The notes beneath the pieces were generated by a model that worked only from the letters and a program-made list of their open reading frames with translations, was not told the origin of the DNA and searched no databases. 64,000 bases of DNA from NCBI RefSeq assembly GCF_017815535.1, contig NZ_CP072596.1:1054001-1118000 (forward strand). The letters are read 5' to 3'. Both the position numbers and the translations under genes were made by a program. The stretch is from Tessaracoccus sp. MC1865 (lineage in GTDB: Bacteria; Actinomycetota; Actinomycetes; Propionibacteriales; Propionibacteriaceae). Positions 36,012-45,521 of the stretch are shown in pieces (within the stretch, counting starts at the first letter, position 1; each line of letters begins with the position of its first letter).

Positions 36012-36344
36012 CTATTCGATGATGTTTGGCAGCGCGCGGTCCAGCGCCTCGTCGATCTCCCGCGGCGAGTCCGGCCGCACCACCCGGGCGACCTCCTGCC
36101 CGTCGCGCAACAGGATCATCGTGGGCCACAACTTCACCTTGAACGAGCGCCCCAACGGAAGGCCCTTCCCATCGGCGACCTTGATGCGCTCGACGTCCGG
36201 CCTGTTGCCCAACGCCTCGTTCAGCGCCGGCGCGGACCGGGCGCAGAAGCCGCACCAGTTCTGGCCGAACTCCAACGCGACGAGGCCGCGCGTTGCATCG
36301 ATCTCTTCCCGTGTGGGCTGTTCATCCTGGTAACCGAGCGTCAT
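36012..36344 (-). CDS. Thioredoxin-family protein
   Basis: A 110-aa thioredoxin fold with active site WCGFC (C31-C34) instead of the usual WCGPC, and a cis-proline region VKLWPTMILLRDG. The Phe in the CxxC pair would alter the redox potential. It may serve peroxiredoxins or disulfide repair; no partner gene is adjacent. The complement of 36351-36356 is TAGCCT, 6 nt before the ATG, consistent with leaderless expression. Confidence 0.88.
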   Translation of the reverse strand: MTLGYQDEQPTREEIDATRGLVALEFGQNWCGFCARSAPALNEALGNRPDVERIKVADGKGLPLGRSFKVKLWPTMILLRDGQEVARVVRPDSPREIDEALDRALPNIIE

Positions 36345-36584
36345 GTCCCCAGGCTAGGCGACCTCCCTGGGCAGAGGCCGGAGATCGGCCACATTGGCCC
36401 ACCATCCGGCGCAGGACGGTGTCCATGGAGACAAGGGCATTTGACCCGGCGCCGTAGCCGGTCTCAGCTTCGCCGTGGCGGAGAGTCACCTCGATGGGGG
36501 ACTGCTCCTACTGGGCCCGCATCCCCCTGCATCCCCTGCGCCTCGCCCCGCGACCACGCTGATGGGACCGTCCAGGTGGCCCCG

Positions 36585-37583
36585 TCACTCCAACAATGCA
36601 AGGAGGGCCTTCTCCAGGCCCGTCTGGCGCGCATTGGCCGAGCTGTACTTCTTCCGGGCGGCCTCGGCGATGGTGTCGCCGGATTCGTAGGCGTCGAGCA
36701 CCCGCGGGTCGATGTACGACGAGCGCGCCACCGTCGGCGTGTTGCCCAGGTAGCTGGCCACTTCCTGGACCGCCTGCCTGATCGCGCGTTGCCGCGACGC
36801 CTTCGAAGTGCCGGGCTCCTCGGTCAGCGCCAGCGATTCCGCGGCGATCACCGTGGCGTGCCAGGTGCGGAAGTCCTTCGCGGTGAGCGCGCCCCCGAAG
36901 AGGTCTGAGAGGTACCCGTTGACATCGGCGCTGCTGAGGTCGCGCCACCGGCCGTCCTGCCGGTACGCCAGCAGCCGCTGGGAGTCGTCGGTGCGCTTGC
37001 GCAGCTTCTCCAGCACCGTGATGGCCGGCTGGTCGTCGACGGCGATGGTGTGCGCGATCCCGGACTTCCCCGTGAACGAGAACACCAGGTCGTCGCCCCG
37101 TCGGCGGACGTGCTGCCTCTCCAAGGTGGTGAGCCCGAACGAGCCGTGGGCGTCGGTGTAGGCGTCGTTGCCGATGCGGAAGTACCCGATGTCGAGCAGC
37201 CGCACGGCCGTGGCGCAGACGCACTCCAGCGACGAGTCCTCGAGCGCCAGGTCGGCCGAGATCCGACGGCGGGCCGAGGGCAGCATCTCGGCCGCGGCGG
37301 TGATGCGCTCGAACTTGGAGCGGTCGCGCTTCAACCGCCAGTCCGGGTGGTAGAGGTACTGGCGGCGGCCCGCGTCGTCGGTGCCCAGGGCCTGCAGGTG
37401 GCCGTTGGGGTGGGGGCAGATCCACACGTCGGTCCAGGCGGGCGGGATGGCCAGGGCCTTGACGCGCTCCACCTCGTCCTTGGGTAGCGCGTTGCCGTCT
37501 GCGTCTGTGTAGCTGAAGCCACTGCCGCGCTTGCGGCGCGTGAAGCCCATCATGCGTGGGCTGACCCGACGGAGCCTGACCAT
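36585..37583 (-). CDS. Type IB DNA topoisomerase (poxvirus/eukaryotic-like)
   Basis: A 332-aa bacterial TopIB. An N-terminal domain (about 15-100, IPPAWTDVWICPHPNGHLQA) precedes the catalytic domain with FRIGND (R136), TGKSG (K173), DFRTWHAT (R239, H242) and nucleophile Y290 in ARSSYIDP. It relaxes supercoils through a 3'-phosphotyrosine. Bacterial copies are patchy but common in actinobacteria. The start is the frame's first ATG. Confidence 0.92.
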   Translation of the reverse strand: MVRLRRVSPRMMGFTRRKRGSGFSYTDADGNALPKDEVERVKALAIPPAWTDVWICPHPNGHLQALGTDDAGRRQYLYHPDWRLKRDRSKFERITAAAEMLPSARRRISADLALEDSSLECVCATAVRLLDIGYFRIGNDAYTDAHGSFGLTTLERQHVRRRGDDLVFSFTGKSGIAHTIAVDDQPAITVLEKLRKRTDDSQRLLAYRQDGRWRDLSSADVNGYLSDLFGGALTAKDFRTWHATVIAAESLALTEEPGTSKASRQRAIRQAVQEVASYLGNTPTVARSSYIDPRVLDAYESGDTIAEAARKKYSSANARQTGLEKALLALLE

Positions 37584-37590
37584 GAGGACC

Positions 37591-38160
37591 TCAGGATCCA
37601 GCGAGGAGGTTGAGGCTCTCGCGCTGGGTCAGCACCGGCTGGCGCATCTCCTCGCGGAGGAAGTCGAGTAGGGCTTCGGCGAGGGGACGATGGTCCGACG
37701 CGATGGCGCCACCGGCGACGTAGGCGCGGATGTTGTGCGCGAAGGCGCCGATGGCGGTCTGGGCCACGCAGCTGTGGGTGGACACCCCGCAGATCAGCAG
37801 GCGGTCGATGCCGAGGAAGTCGAGTTGTTCCTTCAGGTTGGTACCGAAGAAGGCGTTGTCGCGGGTCTTGACGATCTCGACGCAGTCGGTGGTGTCGAGG
37901 CCGTCCAGGAATTCCGCCTGTTCGCTGCCGGGAAAGGCGAAGCCCTGGTCGTCCTCCAGCATGTTGAGGGTCCAGGTGGACTTGTCGGGCTCGTGCTGGG
38001 TCCGCACCAGGATCACCGGGCGGCCGTTGGCGCGGGCCGCGGCGATCAGCTCGTTGGTGGGAGGCAGGAGCAGCTCCTCCTTGCCGGCCAGGCCGGGAAG
38101 CTCGAAGTAGGACTTCTGGAGGTCGATGACCACCAGCGCCAGTCCGGCGTCGCCGCTCAC
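37591..38160 (-). CDS. Isochorismatase-family cysteine hydrolase
   Basis: A 189-aa hydrolase with the family catalytic set: Asp in [10 protein letters not shown], Lys in [10 protein letters not shown] and Cys in [12 protein letters not shown]. Its coupling to nadE suggests a nicotinamidase-like role in NAD metabolism, but the isochorismatase family has many substrates and the nicotinamidase zinc-site DxH motif is not seen. The GTG at 38160 overlaps the nadE stop by 4 nt (GTGA); GTG 38169 is an alternative. Confidence 0.83.
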   Translation of the reverse strand: MSGDAGLALVVIDLQKSYFELPGLAGKEELLLPPTNELIAAARANGRPVILVRTQHEPDKSTWTLNMLEDDQGFAFPGSEQAEFLDGLDTTDCVEIVKTRDNAFFGTNLKEQLDFLGIDRLLICGVSTHSCVAQTAIGAFAHNIRAYVAGGAIASDHRPLAEALLDFLREEMRQPVLTQRESLNLLAGS

Positions 38161-38981
38161 TCCCGCCACCAGGTGTCGGAGATCGTCACCGGCACCGTCC
38201 GCTTGTGCCTGCTGCGCAGCCAGGTCTGCTCGATCCGCTCAGCGGAGGCCGTGGGCACGTCGCGGCCCTCGAGGTAGTCGTCGATGTCGTCGTAGGGGAC
38301 GCCGAGCTCCACCTCGTCCGGCTGACCCACCTTGTCGTCGAGCAGATCCGCGGTGGGCACCTTGCCCCACAGCCGCTCAGGCGCACCCAGGTGTTTCAGG
38401 AGCTGGCGGTTCTGGCGCTTGTTGAGGCCGAACAGCGGCAGGATGTCCGCGCCGCCGTCGCCGAACTTGGTGAAGAAGCCCATGACGGATTCCGCGCCGT
38501 GGTCCGTACCCAGCACGAGGGCGTTGTTGTCGCCTGCCACGGCGTACTGCGCCACCATGCGGATGCGGGCCTTGACGTTGCCCTTATTGAAGTCGGTGAT
38601 CTCCTCGCTGACGGCCGTGGCGTACTCGTCCTCGAAGCCGTCGACGGCGGGGCCGACGTTGAAGGTGAGGTCGCGGTCCGCGCCCACGAAGTCCATCGCG
38701 GCCTGCGCGTCGGCCTCGTCGTGCTGCACGTTGTAGGGCAGCCGCATGGCGTAGAAGGTGGCGTCGCCGCCCTGCGCACGCACCCGCTCCGCGGCGAGCT
38801 GCGCGATCCTCCCGGCGAGCGTGGAGTCGATGCCGCCCGAGATGCCGAGCACGTAGCCACGGGTGTGAGAGGCGGCTAGGTAGTCGACCAGGAACTGGAT
38901 GCGCCGCTCGATCTCCTGCGCAGGATCGATCTCGGGCCGCACACCGAACTCGTCGATGATGGTCTGCTGAAGTTCACGCAT
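38157..38981 (-). CDS. nadE: NH3-dependent NAD+ synthetase
   Basis: Amidates nicotinic acid adenine dinucleotide to NAD. The 274-aa length and lack of a nitrilase domain show the ammonia-using form. Motifs: [14 protein letters not shown] (pyrophosphatase P-loop, about residue 46 on), [31 protein letters not shown] and a C-terminal KRTVP tail. The ATG at 38981 is preferred to the GTG one codon upstream. Confidence 0.95.
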   Translation of the reverse strand: MRELQQTIIDEFGVRPEIDPAQEIERRIQFLVDYLAASHTRGYVLGISGGIDSTLAGRIAQLAAERVRAQGGDATFYAMRLPYNVQHDEADAQAAMDFVGADRDLTFNVGPAVDGFEDEYATAVSEEITDFNKGNVKARIRMVAQYAVAGDNNALVLGTDHGAESVMGFFTKFGDGGADILPLFGLNKRQNRQLLKHLGAPERLWGKVPTADLLDDKVGQPDEVELGVPYDDIDDYLEGRDVPTASAERIEQTWLRSRHKRTVPVTISDTWWRE

Positions 38982-39016
38982 CACCCCATTGTGCTGGATG
39001 GTGGCACCATTGGCCC

Positions 39017-39643
39017 GTGGATGCGTTCGATCCCTCGGTGCTTTTCCGGTTCGTTGACGTGGCGGGTGTGGTCGCCAACGGGCTACTCGGGGCCCTTGTG
39101 GCGCGCAGGTTGAGGTTCGACATCATCGGCTTCCTGTTCCTCGCCATCCTCACCGGCCTGGGAGGGGGCATGCTTCGCGATGTGCTGTTGACCACCCGTC
39201 CCGTTGCCTTCATCGACCCGCTGTACCTCGTGGGCGCAGTCAGCGCCGCGGGGGTCGCCTACCTGGTGACGTTCAAGGGCCGATGGATGAGCCGGCTGCT
39301 GACCTCGTTGGACATGCTCGCGCTGGGCTGTTGGAGCGCCACCGGCACCATCAAGGCGTTGGGCTTCGGGCTCGACCCGCTGCCCGCCATCCTGCTGGGC
39401 GTGCTGACTGCCGTGGGCGGGGGGATGATCCGCGACGTCGTCACGGGGCGCATCCCGGTGGTGTTCGGCGGTAACACGCTCTACGCGTCCGTGGCGGTGA
39501 TCGGGGCAGCGGAGAGCCTGATCCTCACGCAGCTGGGGTACCCGAACCTGGGCATGGCGGCGTCGATCCTGACGTGCACCGTGCTGGGGCTCTTGGCGCA
39601 CCGCTACCGGTGGACGCTGCCCCAAAAGGGCGAGGTGCGCTGA
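39017..39643 (+). CDS. UPF0126 / TRIC-like membrane channel family
   Basis: A 208-aa, seven-helix protein with the family's internal duplication: [11 protein letters not shown] in the first half and [11 protein letters not shown] in the second. Prokaryotic members form trimeric cation channels (TRIC fold); glycine or other solute transport has also been proposed for the family. The GTG at 39017 gives the normal length. Confidence 0.88.
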   Translation: MDAFDPSVLFRFVDVAGVVANGLLGALVARRLRFDIIGFLFLAILTGLGGGMLRDVLLTTRPVAFIDPLYLVGAVSAAGVAYLVTFKGRWMSRLLTSLDMLALGCWSATGTIKALGFGLDPLPAILLGVLTAVGGGMIRDVVTGRIPVVFGGNTLYASVAVIGAAESLILTQLGYPNLGMAASILTCTVLGLLAHRYRWTLPQKGEVR

Positions 39644-39683
39644 AAGGGCTGGAGATTTGTCGCAGGCCGGGTGAGGATGGGGC

Positions 39684-40112
39684 ATGGAGGACAGTGGAAG
39701 TACCCAGGCCCGCCCAAAGCTGCTCTCTGGCGGCAACCCGCAGATCCCGAAGGGCGAAGGTCCCGGCCCTGTGCGCGACTACATCGCCGCGATGCCCGGC
39801 TGGAAGCAGCCCATCGGGCAACGCCTGGACGAGCTCATCGTCGAGGCGGTTCCGGACGTCCGCAGGGCCGTGAAGTGGAACCAGCCGCACTACGGGAACG
39901 AGGGGGACGGCTGGTTCCTGTCGTTTCGTTGCTACACCAAGTACGTCCAGGTGCAGTTCCTGAAGGGCACCTCACTGGAGCCCATGCCGCCGAAGGAATC
40001 TAAGCATGCGGAGGTGCGTTACCTGGACATCCATGAGGACGACGACTTGGACGAAGCCCAGCTGAGGTCCTGGATCGAGCAGGCGAGCAAGTTGCCCGGC
40101 GAACGGATGTAG
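39684..40112 (+). CDS. DUF1801 domain protein
   Basis: A 142-aa cytosolic protein with the DUF1801 core: PVRDYIAAMPGWKQPIGQRL, VPDVRRAVKWNQPHYG and WFLSFRCYTKYVQVQFLKG. The family (YdhG-like) has a known fold but unsettled function. The ATG at 39684 is the natural start. It stands alone between a membrane protein and a convergent SRPBCC gene. Confidence 0.85.
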   Translation: MEDSGSTQARPKLLSGGNPQIPKGEGPGPVRDYIAAMPGWKQPIGQRLDELIVEAVPDVRRAVKWNQPHYGNEGDGWFLSFRCYTKYVQVQFLKGTSLEPMPPKESKHAEVRYLDIHEDDDLDEAQLRSWIEQASKLPGERM

Positions 40113-40121
40113 GCGCTGGGG

Positions 40122-40646
40122 TCAGTCCGCCGACGCGGGGAGGTACTGGTCGGCCCACCGTCTGCCGGGATCCGGATCTGCGCCGAACCGCTCGGCGTAC
40201 CCCTCGTGGATGGCGCGCCAGTGCTTGTGGGCCTCATCCTCGGACATGGGCTGGCCGGCGAGGTGCGGCTCCAGCCGCGACAGGTAGGTGTGCCAGCCGG
40301 TGGCGGTTTGCGCGGCCGGGAGGTCGTCGATGGTGTGGGTGAAGGTCAGGCGGGTGCCGGTCTCCGTAGGTTCGAGGTCGAAACTCTGGGGCTGGCCGGC
40401 GAACGTCCATGCCAGGCGCGACGGCTCGCTGGCCTCGTCGACGGTGAGGGTCATCCCGCCGAGGTCGATGCTCTCGCCGGTTTCCGGCCCCCAAGGGGCG
40501 GCGCCGGGGAAGAACTCCTGGAGCTCAGCGGGGTTGCTGACCGCCTGCCAGACCCGCTCGACTGGGTAGGGGAGCTCGATTTCGAAGCGCAGCGCGGGGC
40601 GCCCGTCGACCGATTCGAGCGTGCCATGTGGGCTGTTCGGAGCCAT
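40122..40646 (-). CDS. SRPBCC (AHSA1-like) domain protein
   Basis: A 174-aa START-like protein: ALRFEIELPYPVERVWQAVS at the front, SRLAWTF in the middle and the TATGWHTYLSRLEPHLAG segment before the long C-terminal helix. The family binds hydrophobic ligands or assists Hsp90 in eukaryotes; the specific role here is unknown. The ATG at 40646 has GAGGA 6 nt upstream; the longer frame runs into tRNA-His and is rejected. Confidence 0.85.
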   Translation of the reverse strand: MAPNSPHGTLESVDGRPALRFEIELPYPVERVWQAVSNPAELQEFFPGAAPWGPETGESIDLGGMTLTVDEASEPSRLAWTFAGQPQSFDLEPTETGTRLTFTHTIDDLPAAQTATGWHTYLSRLEPHLAGQPMSEDEAHKHWRAIHEGYAERFGADPDPGRRWADQYLPASAD

Positions 40647-40710
40647 GATCATCCTCAACTCGGCGACAAAGCAATCGGCCCCAGCATAAGCCGGGGCCGA
40701 TTCTCTTCGG

Positions 40711-40784
40711 GGTGAGTAACGGGACTTGAACCCGCGACTTCCTGGACCACAACCAGGTGCTCTACCAGCTGAGCTATACCCACC
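40711..40784 (-). tRNA. tRNA-His (GUG anticodon)
   Basis: The cloverleaf has a GTGGGTA/TACTCAC acceptor, CCTGG-TTGTGGT-CCAGG anticodon arm (anticodon GTG) and discriminator C at 40711. The extra 5' G (position -1, base 40784) that marks tRNA-His is encoded. CCA is not encoded. Confidence 0.97.
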
Positions 40785-40847
40785 ATCGCCGGTTGATCCG
40801 GCAGCCACTAATCGTAGCGGATGGGAATGGCCTGCGCGAATCGAGCG

Positions 40848-41519
40848 TCAGACCTCGTCGACGGGGGTCTCGGCGGGCGTCTCGACCGGGGGAGTGACGG
40901 CCGCGGACCCGGTGGCGCCGGTGAGCGCCCCGCGGTGGCGGGCGGCGATCTCACGCAGCTGTGACGACGTGGGTCCCGGCCGCGGGACGAAGAGCGCGTC
41001 GCGGTAGTAGCGCAGCTCCTCGATGGACTCCTGGATGTCGGCCAGGGCGCGGTGGTTGCCGGACTTCACGGGGGCCAGGTACTGCACCCGGGGGTACCAG
41101 CGGCGAGCCAGTTCCTTGATGGAGGACACATCAACGTTGCGGTAGTGCACCCACTGCTCGAGCTCCGGCATGTCGCGGGCGAGGAAGGCGCGGTCGGTGC
41201 CGATCGTGTTGCCGGCCAGGGGCGCCTTGCGGGCGATGGGCACGTGGGTGCGGACGTAGTCGAGCACCTGGGTCATGGCGTCTTCCATGGTGGTGCCGGT
41301 GCTGAGTTCGTCGAGGAGGCCGGACTTGGTGTGCATCTCGCGGACGAAGTCGCCCATGGCGGTGAGTTGCTCGTCCGTCGGCTTGATGAGCACGTCGACG
41401 CCGTCGCCCAGGACGTTGAGGTCGCCGTCGGTCACGAGGGCGGCGACCTCGATCAACGCGTCGGCCCCGAGGTCTAGACCCGTCATCTCGCAGTCGATCC
41501 ACACCAGTTTTTCGCTCAT
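40848..41519 (-). CDS. orn: Oligoribonuclease
   Basis: Degrades 2-5-nt RNA fragments, finishing mRNA decay and pGpG removal. The 223-aa DEDDh exonuclease has [42 protein letters not shown] and NHRALADI. A Pro/Thr/Val-rich C-terminal tail of about 25 aa is extra. The ATG at 41519 lies 7 nt after TAGGTT, fitting a leaderless start. Confidence 0.95.
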   Translation of the reverse strand: MSEKLVWIDCEMTGLDLGADALIEVAALVTDGDLNVLGDGVDVLIKPTDEQLTAMGDFVREMHTKSGLLDELSTGTTMEDAMTQVLDYVRTHVPIARKAPLAGNTIGTDRAFLARDMPELEQWVHYRNVDVSSIKELARRWYPRVQYLAPVKSGNHRALADIQESIEELRYYRDALFVPRPGPTSSQLREIAARHRGALTGATGSAAVTPPVETPAETPVDEV

Positions 41520-41579
41520 GGGCACCAACCTATGACTCCGGGCCACCTGCACGCCAACGGGCTACACTGTTTGGCCGAA

Positions 41580-41652
41580 GCCCCAGTAGCTCAGCGGATA
41601 GAGCAACAGCCTTCTAATCTGTAGTGCGCAGGTTCGATTCCTGCCTGGGGCG
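41580..41652 (+). tRNA. tRNA-Arg (UCU anticodon)
   Basis: GCCCCAG/CTGGGGC acceptor, D-arm GCTC...GAGC, anticodon arm ACAGC-CTTCTAA-TCTGT (anticodon TCT) and discriminator G. The base pair next to the anticodon loop is a C-T mismatch, slightly unusual. CCA is not encoded. Confidence 0.96.
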
Positions 41653-41679
41653 CTTTGTGATGTCTCAGGACATCGGAAT

Positions 41680-41712
41680 AGCCTGGACCCTCATTGTGGG
41701 GTTCAGGCTTCT
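41680..41712 (+). terminator. Terminator after tRNA-Arg
   Basis: AGCCTGGACCC (41680-41690) pairs with GGGTTCAGGCT (41699-41709) as an 11-bp stem with one G-T pair and an 8-nt loop, followed by TCTT. It lies 27 nt after the tRNA. Confidence 0.7.
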
Positions 41713-41880
41713 TCGGGGCGTCACCGATGGTGGCCTGATGGTTCACGTCGGCAAGGACGGCATGGGCGTGGCACTTGACAAGCCCCTGAGCTCGAGGCGA
41801 CGCTCTGATTCGAGCAGGGCAATCGTGCCGTACGCCCTTGGCGTTCGTAGGTAGCCGATGAATGCGTCCCGCAGGTGGGT

Positions 41881-42414
41881 CTACGTTTGCTGCGCGGCGA
41901 GGATCGTCAACCGGGCGACGAGTCGCTGCATCGTGGGGACTCCCCGGCAGGTCACCGGAATGCCGAGCAACCGGGTCAGCTCCGGGCCGGCGGAGATCCC
42001 TGAACCGGTGGCGCTCGTGACCGCGTGACTTGAGCTGAGCGCGTGCACCACGAGCTCACCGGTGGGAACGCGCTCGACGTGAGGCAGCACGAGTTCCGGG
42101 ATGCTGGCGGCGTCGAAGAGGGTGAACTCGCCGCCAGGTAGGTCGGGATCGAGGTGCCCAACGGTGTCGATGAGCCAGTCCGCCGAGCGGACCACAACAA
42201 GGTCTGAGTAACCCGTGACAGCTGTGAGGCGGGCGACTACGGACTCCGCGAGTGCGGCGGGTTCGTCGCCGGAGAAGATCACGGTCCCGTTGGTCTGGAA
42301 GTTCACGGCACGGGTCGCGCCGGCCGCAGCGAAGGCATCCAACAGCTCGGGACTGCGCGGCGACCGGCTCCGCGCCTGGCCGAGGTTCATGTTCCTGAAG
42401 AACGCCACCTGCAT
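41881..42414 (-). CDS. DUF1697 domain protein
   Basis: A 177-aa protein with the DUF1697 opening MQVAFFRNMNLGQ, NFQTNGTVIFSG (usual QSGNVVF-type strand) and a C-terminal helical end. The function is unknown. The ATG at 42414 gives the typical start; GTG 42420 is possible. The usual Arg-Gly-Ile-Asn motif reads Arg-Asn-Met-Asn here. Downstream of the phosphoesterase with a 19-nt gap. Confidence 0.78.
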   Translation of the reverse strand: MQVAFFRNMNLGQARSRSPRSPELLDAFAAAGATRAVNFQTNGTVIFSGDEPAALAESVVARLTAVTGYSDLVVVRSADWLIDTVGHLDPDLPGGEFTLFDAASIPELVLPHVERVPTGELVVHALSSSHAVTSATGSGISAGPELTRLLGIPVTCRGVPTMQRLVARLTILAAQQT

Positions 42415-42433
42415 GCTCACGGGCCCATCGCGT

Positions 42434-43339
42434 TCAGCCGTGGCGGAGATCGAACTTCGACAGCGGTTCGGGGCCCGCCATCACCCGGCGGGTGACCTGC
42501 AGGAGCGCGTCCTCGTTCGGGTCCACGCGCCAGCGCACAAGAGCGATGGTGTCCCCAGTGATTTCCAGGGCCGTGATGTGCGACGGGTAGACGCAGCTGC
42601 CCGAGTTGAAGTAGGGCACCCCGTTCTCGCGGGGGAACCTTTCGCGATGGGTGTGGCCGCAGATAAGTGCCGTCCGGTTCTGACGAATCCACTTCGCGTA
42701 GTTGCGCTCCACCTTGTGCCGCTTGTCCGCGTTGGCCACCGGACTCGTGGGGCTGTGGAAACCGAAGGCGTGCGCATACCTCCAGAAGGCGCGCATCATG
42801 AACCGGCTGAATCGCCATGCCTGGTCGTTGGGCAGGTCCCCCTGGTGCCCGTGCACCAGCAGGATGTCCTGGTGCGTCCGCTTGTGGCGGAACACGACCG
42901 CCTCCACCGGCTCCAAGCCGTCGAAGAACGGCTCCACCTCGCCGGTGGCGACATCCTTCGCGGTCCACAGGTGCTCGCGGACGTACTGGGGCTCCTTCAA
43001 CACGATGTCGTGGTTGCCCCACATCCGGATGTACCTGTCGGCACGGTGGAACTGGAGCACCTGTTCCCACACGGCGCGGTTGGCTCTGATGATGTGCTTG
43101 TAGTCGTGCTCCCAGAGCTCGTCGCCGTCCCCGGCCTCCACGTAGGTGAACCCGTTGCGCCAGTAATAGTCCATCGCTGCCGTGAACGTGTTCTTGTTCT
43201 TCAGGAATTCGTCGGACTTCGAGCCGTCCCCGCGATGGCAGTCGCTCATGATCACGTAGCGCGAGGTGTCGTCGATCAGCTCAACCCGGGCATCCCTGTA
43301 GGCCTCCGAGAGACGTGTCATCGTCTTCACGGGAATCAC
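42434..43339 (-). CDS. Calcineurin-like metallophosphoesterase
   Basis: A 301-aa enzyme with the full two-metal site: SDCHRGDG, GDGDELWE, GNHD, VHGHQGD and GHTHRE. It resembles the UDP-diacylglucosamine hydrolase-like branch, but this Gram-positive organism should not make lipid A, so the substrate is unknown. The GTG at 43339 is used with AAGGG just upstream; ATG 43321 is also possible. Confidence 0.88.
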   Translation of the reverse strand: MIPVKTMTRLSEAYRDARVELIDDTSRYVIMSDCHRGDGSKSDEFLKNKNTFTAAMDYYWRNGFTYVEAGDGDELWEHDYKHIIRANRAVWEQVLQFHRADRYIRMWGNHDIVLKEPQYVREHLWTAKDVATGEVEPFFDGLEPVEAVVFRHKRTHQDILLVHGHQGDLPNDQAWRFSRFMMRAFWRYAHAFGFHSPTSPVANADKRHKVERNYAKWIRQNRTALICGHTHRERFPRENGVPYFNSGSCVYPSHITALEITGDTIALVRWRVDPNEDALLQVTRRVMAGPEPLSKFDLRHG

Positions 43340-43450
43340 CGCCCTTCGCTGGCTTCTCTTCGATCATAGGTCTGAGCTGCTGCCGTCGTCCCCGATTTCT
43401 CGACGGGCCACTGCCGAGCCGGGCGAGCCTTAGAGCGGTCTGAACCGCCC

Positions 43451-44047
43451 TCAATCAGCGTCGAGGGTCCAGTTGGCGAGCTCGATCCAGTCGAACCAGC
43501 CCAACTCCGGGCGCACGGTGACGGACACCAGATGGACGGACCCGATGCGCACGGGACCCACCTCGGGGGCGCCCTCGAGTCGGCGCTGGAGTTCCGCGTC
43601 GTCGACCTCGCCGGTGGCGTAGGCCAGGGAGACGTGGGGGCCGTACGGCGCCCCGAGGACGTCGCCGCCGTAACTGGCCGCCGCACGGCCGACGGCCTCG
43701 ACCAGCGACACCCACGCGGAAGTTGAGTCCGCGACGCATTCCACGGCTACAGGTTGGGGCTGGGGCGCGCTCAGGTTCAGGTCGAAGGCGCGGACGGTGT
43801 CGAGCTCGTCGGTCAGGTGCTGCGCGAGGCGGCTGAGGTCCGCGTGCTTCAGGTCGTCGAACTGGGCCAGCCGGCGCACGGTGAAGTGCCGCCACGAGGC
43901 GGGCATCAGAGGAAGGTTCGGCAGGCCGTCGAGACGGGACGCGGCCTCGTCGAGGCGGTCCTGGACGTCGTCTGTGGGGAGGGCGTACACGTGGAGCGAC
44001 CCGTCGTTCTGGGTCCAGGGGGTCATCTGCTCGAAGAAGCTGCGCAT
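43451..44047 (-). CDS. 2'-5' RNA ligase-like 2H phosphoesterase
   Basis: A 198-aa protein with two HxT/S motifs, HFTVRRL (near 54) and HVSLAY (near 138), that mark the 2H superfamily. It differs clearly from the thpR-like protein at 9.9 kb, so the genome has at least two members. The ATG at 44047 is chosen because the upstream frame overlaps prsW. Substrate unknown. Confidence 0.75.
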   Translation of the reverse strand: MRSFFEQMTPWTQNDGSLHVYALPTDDVQDRLDEAASRLDGLPNLPLMPASWRHFTVRRLAQFDDLKHADLSRLAQHLTDELDTVRAFDLNLSAPQPQPVAVECVADSTSAWVSLVEAVGRAAASYGGDVLGAPYGPHVSLAYATGEVDDAELQRRLEGAPEVGPVRIGSVHLVSVTVRPELGWFDWIELANWTLDAD

Positions 44048-44123
44048 GGCGCTGAGCCTAGCGATGGGAAGCGGGCGGCGGATCCTCGGGCGCAGGACGA
44101 TCGGCCGGTAGTCTGGGCGCACT

Positions 44124-45521
44124 ATGAGTACAGCGCAGATCAGCCAGCCCACGACGCGCGGCCGTTGGCTGAACGGCCTGCCGCAGGATGGGCCCAGGCG
44201 CCCCTGGTACCTGCGGCTCCTGCGCAGCCCACTGTTCTGGCTGGCGCTGATCCTGTTTCCGCTGTACTTCTGGGCGCTCTACGACCAGTACTGGATGCTG
44301 CACCCCGAGCAGACGTTCGAGGACGGCACCCGTTCGCTGGGCATCAGCAACGAGGCCCTCAAGCTCGGCGCGTACTGGGCCATGTGGACCGGCCTGGCGT
44401 ACACGACGCTGTTCATCCTGCTCGACCGGTTCCGGGCTTCGAGCCCCGTCGTCTGGTTACTGGCGCTCGGGTGGGGAGCCTGCGCCTCCACCTGGTTCTC
44501 CATCCACGTCAACACCTGGATGGGCCAGGCCATGGCCACCACCCAGGCCAACTCCGACGCGGGGTCGCGCGCCGCGATCTTCTCCGCTCCGTTCGTGGAG
44601 GAGTTCGCCAAGGCCACCATCCTGGTGCTGCTGGTGATCCTCTGGCGCAACAAGATCGTGTCGCGGCTCTCTATCATCACGCTCGCCGGGCTGTCCGCCG
44701 TCGGCTTCGCGTTCACCGAGAACATCATCTACTACGGCCGCGTCTGGATGCAGGCCACGCACGACATCACCATCGCGGAACCCGCGGAGTCCTTCATGGA
44801 ACTGGTGATGCTGCGCGGCGTGTACACCTCGTTCGGCCACCCGCTGTTCACGATGATGACCGCCGCGGGCCTCGCGATCGGGCTGGGCGCCCGCTCGAAG
44901 TGGGTCCGGGTCATGGCGCCGGTGGGCGGCTATCTGCTCGCCTGCGCGGGCCACATGCTGTTCAACGGCCTGTCGTCCACGAACTCCATCGACAACCTCA
45001 TGATCCAGTGGTACATGGCGCTGGGTCTGGTGGCCGTGATCGTCATTTCCCTGATCGTCAGCATCGTCGGCAATGCGCAGATCATCCGGGCCCGCCTGGG
45101 CGACTACCAGCACGCCGGTTGGCTCACCGAGCGCGACGTCGAGCTGTACGGCCGTCCCCTCCGCCGCGCCAAGCTGCTGCTCTACGCCCTGTTCCGCGGC
45201 CCCCGCATCTGGTGGCGCACCTCGAAGCTGGTGCGTCGCGTCACGGAGCTGGCGTACCTGCGCAACGCCATGACGCGCGGCCTCGTCTCGGAGGCCGGCG
45301 ACGACCGCGCCCACCAACTGATCACCGAGATCCACTCGCTCCAGCAGATCACGTTCAGCGACTACGCGGGCCATCCGATGATCCCGCCGCGCAAGAAGAA
45401 GGCCAGCGAGCTGCCCCCGCCGCCCGAAGCCGGGCCGGGTGGGCCGCTCACCAGCAACTATGCCCAACCCGTCGCGCCCGGCCCGGCCGGCGTCGGCGGC
45501 AACTATCCTGTGCGTTCATGA
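44124..45521 (+). CDS. PrsW-family intramembrane metalloprotease
   Basis: A 465-aa membrane protein with about eight helices. The PrsW-type catalytic motifs are APFVEEFAKA (EExxK), GFAFTENIIYY, FGHPLFT and AGHMLFN, which hold the metal ligands. In Bacillus, PrsW cleaves the anti-sigma factor RsiW. A long basic region and a Pro/Gly-rich tail follow. The start has TAGTCT 9 nt upstream. The stop overlaps the first dynamin-like GTPase (ATGA). Confidence 0.88.
   Translation: MSTAQISQPTTRGRWLNGLPQDGPRRPWYLRLLRSPLFWLALILFPLYFWALYDQYWMLHPEQTFEDGTRSLGISNEALKLGAYWAMWTGLAYTTLFILLDRFRASSPVVWLLALGWGACASTWFSIHVNTWMGQAMATTQANSDAGSRAAIFSAPFVEEFAKATILVLLVILWRNKIVSRLSIITLAGLSAVGFAFTENIIYYGRVWMQATHDITIAEPAESFMELVMLRGVYTSFGHPLFTMMTAAGLAIGLGARSKWVRVMAPVGGYLLACAGHMLFNGLSSTNSIDNLMIQWYMALGLVAVIVISLIVSIVGNAQIIRARLGDYQHAGWLTERDVELYGRPLRRAKLLLYALFRGPRIWWRTSKLVRRVTELAYLRNAMTRGLVSEAGDDRAHQLITEIHSLQQITFSDYAGHPMIPPRKKKASELPPPPEAGPGGPLTSNYAQPVAPGPAGVGGNYPVRS

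Noticed and set aside
40647..40808. N-terminal extension of the SRPBCC gene
   Set aside because: The extension reads through tRNA-His; the internal ATG with a ribosome site is better.
41624..41854. 76-aa frame starting inside tRNA-Arg
   Set aside because: It overlaps the tRNA and its terminator, with no ribosome site.
43754..45517. Long upstream extension of the first dynamin-like GTPase frame
   Set aside because: It runs through the 2H phosphoesterase and prsW in another frame and has no domain content; the ATG at 45518 is the natural start.
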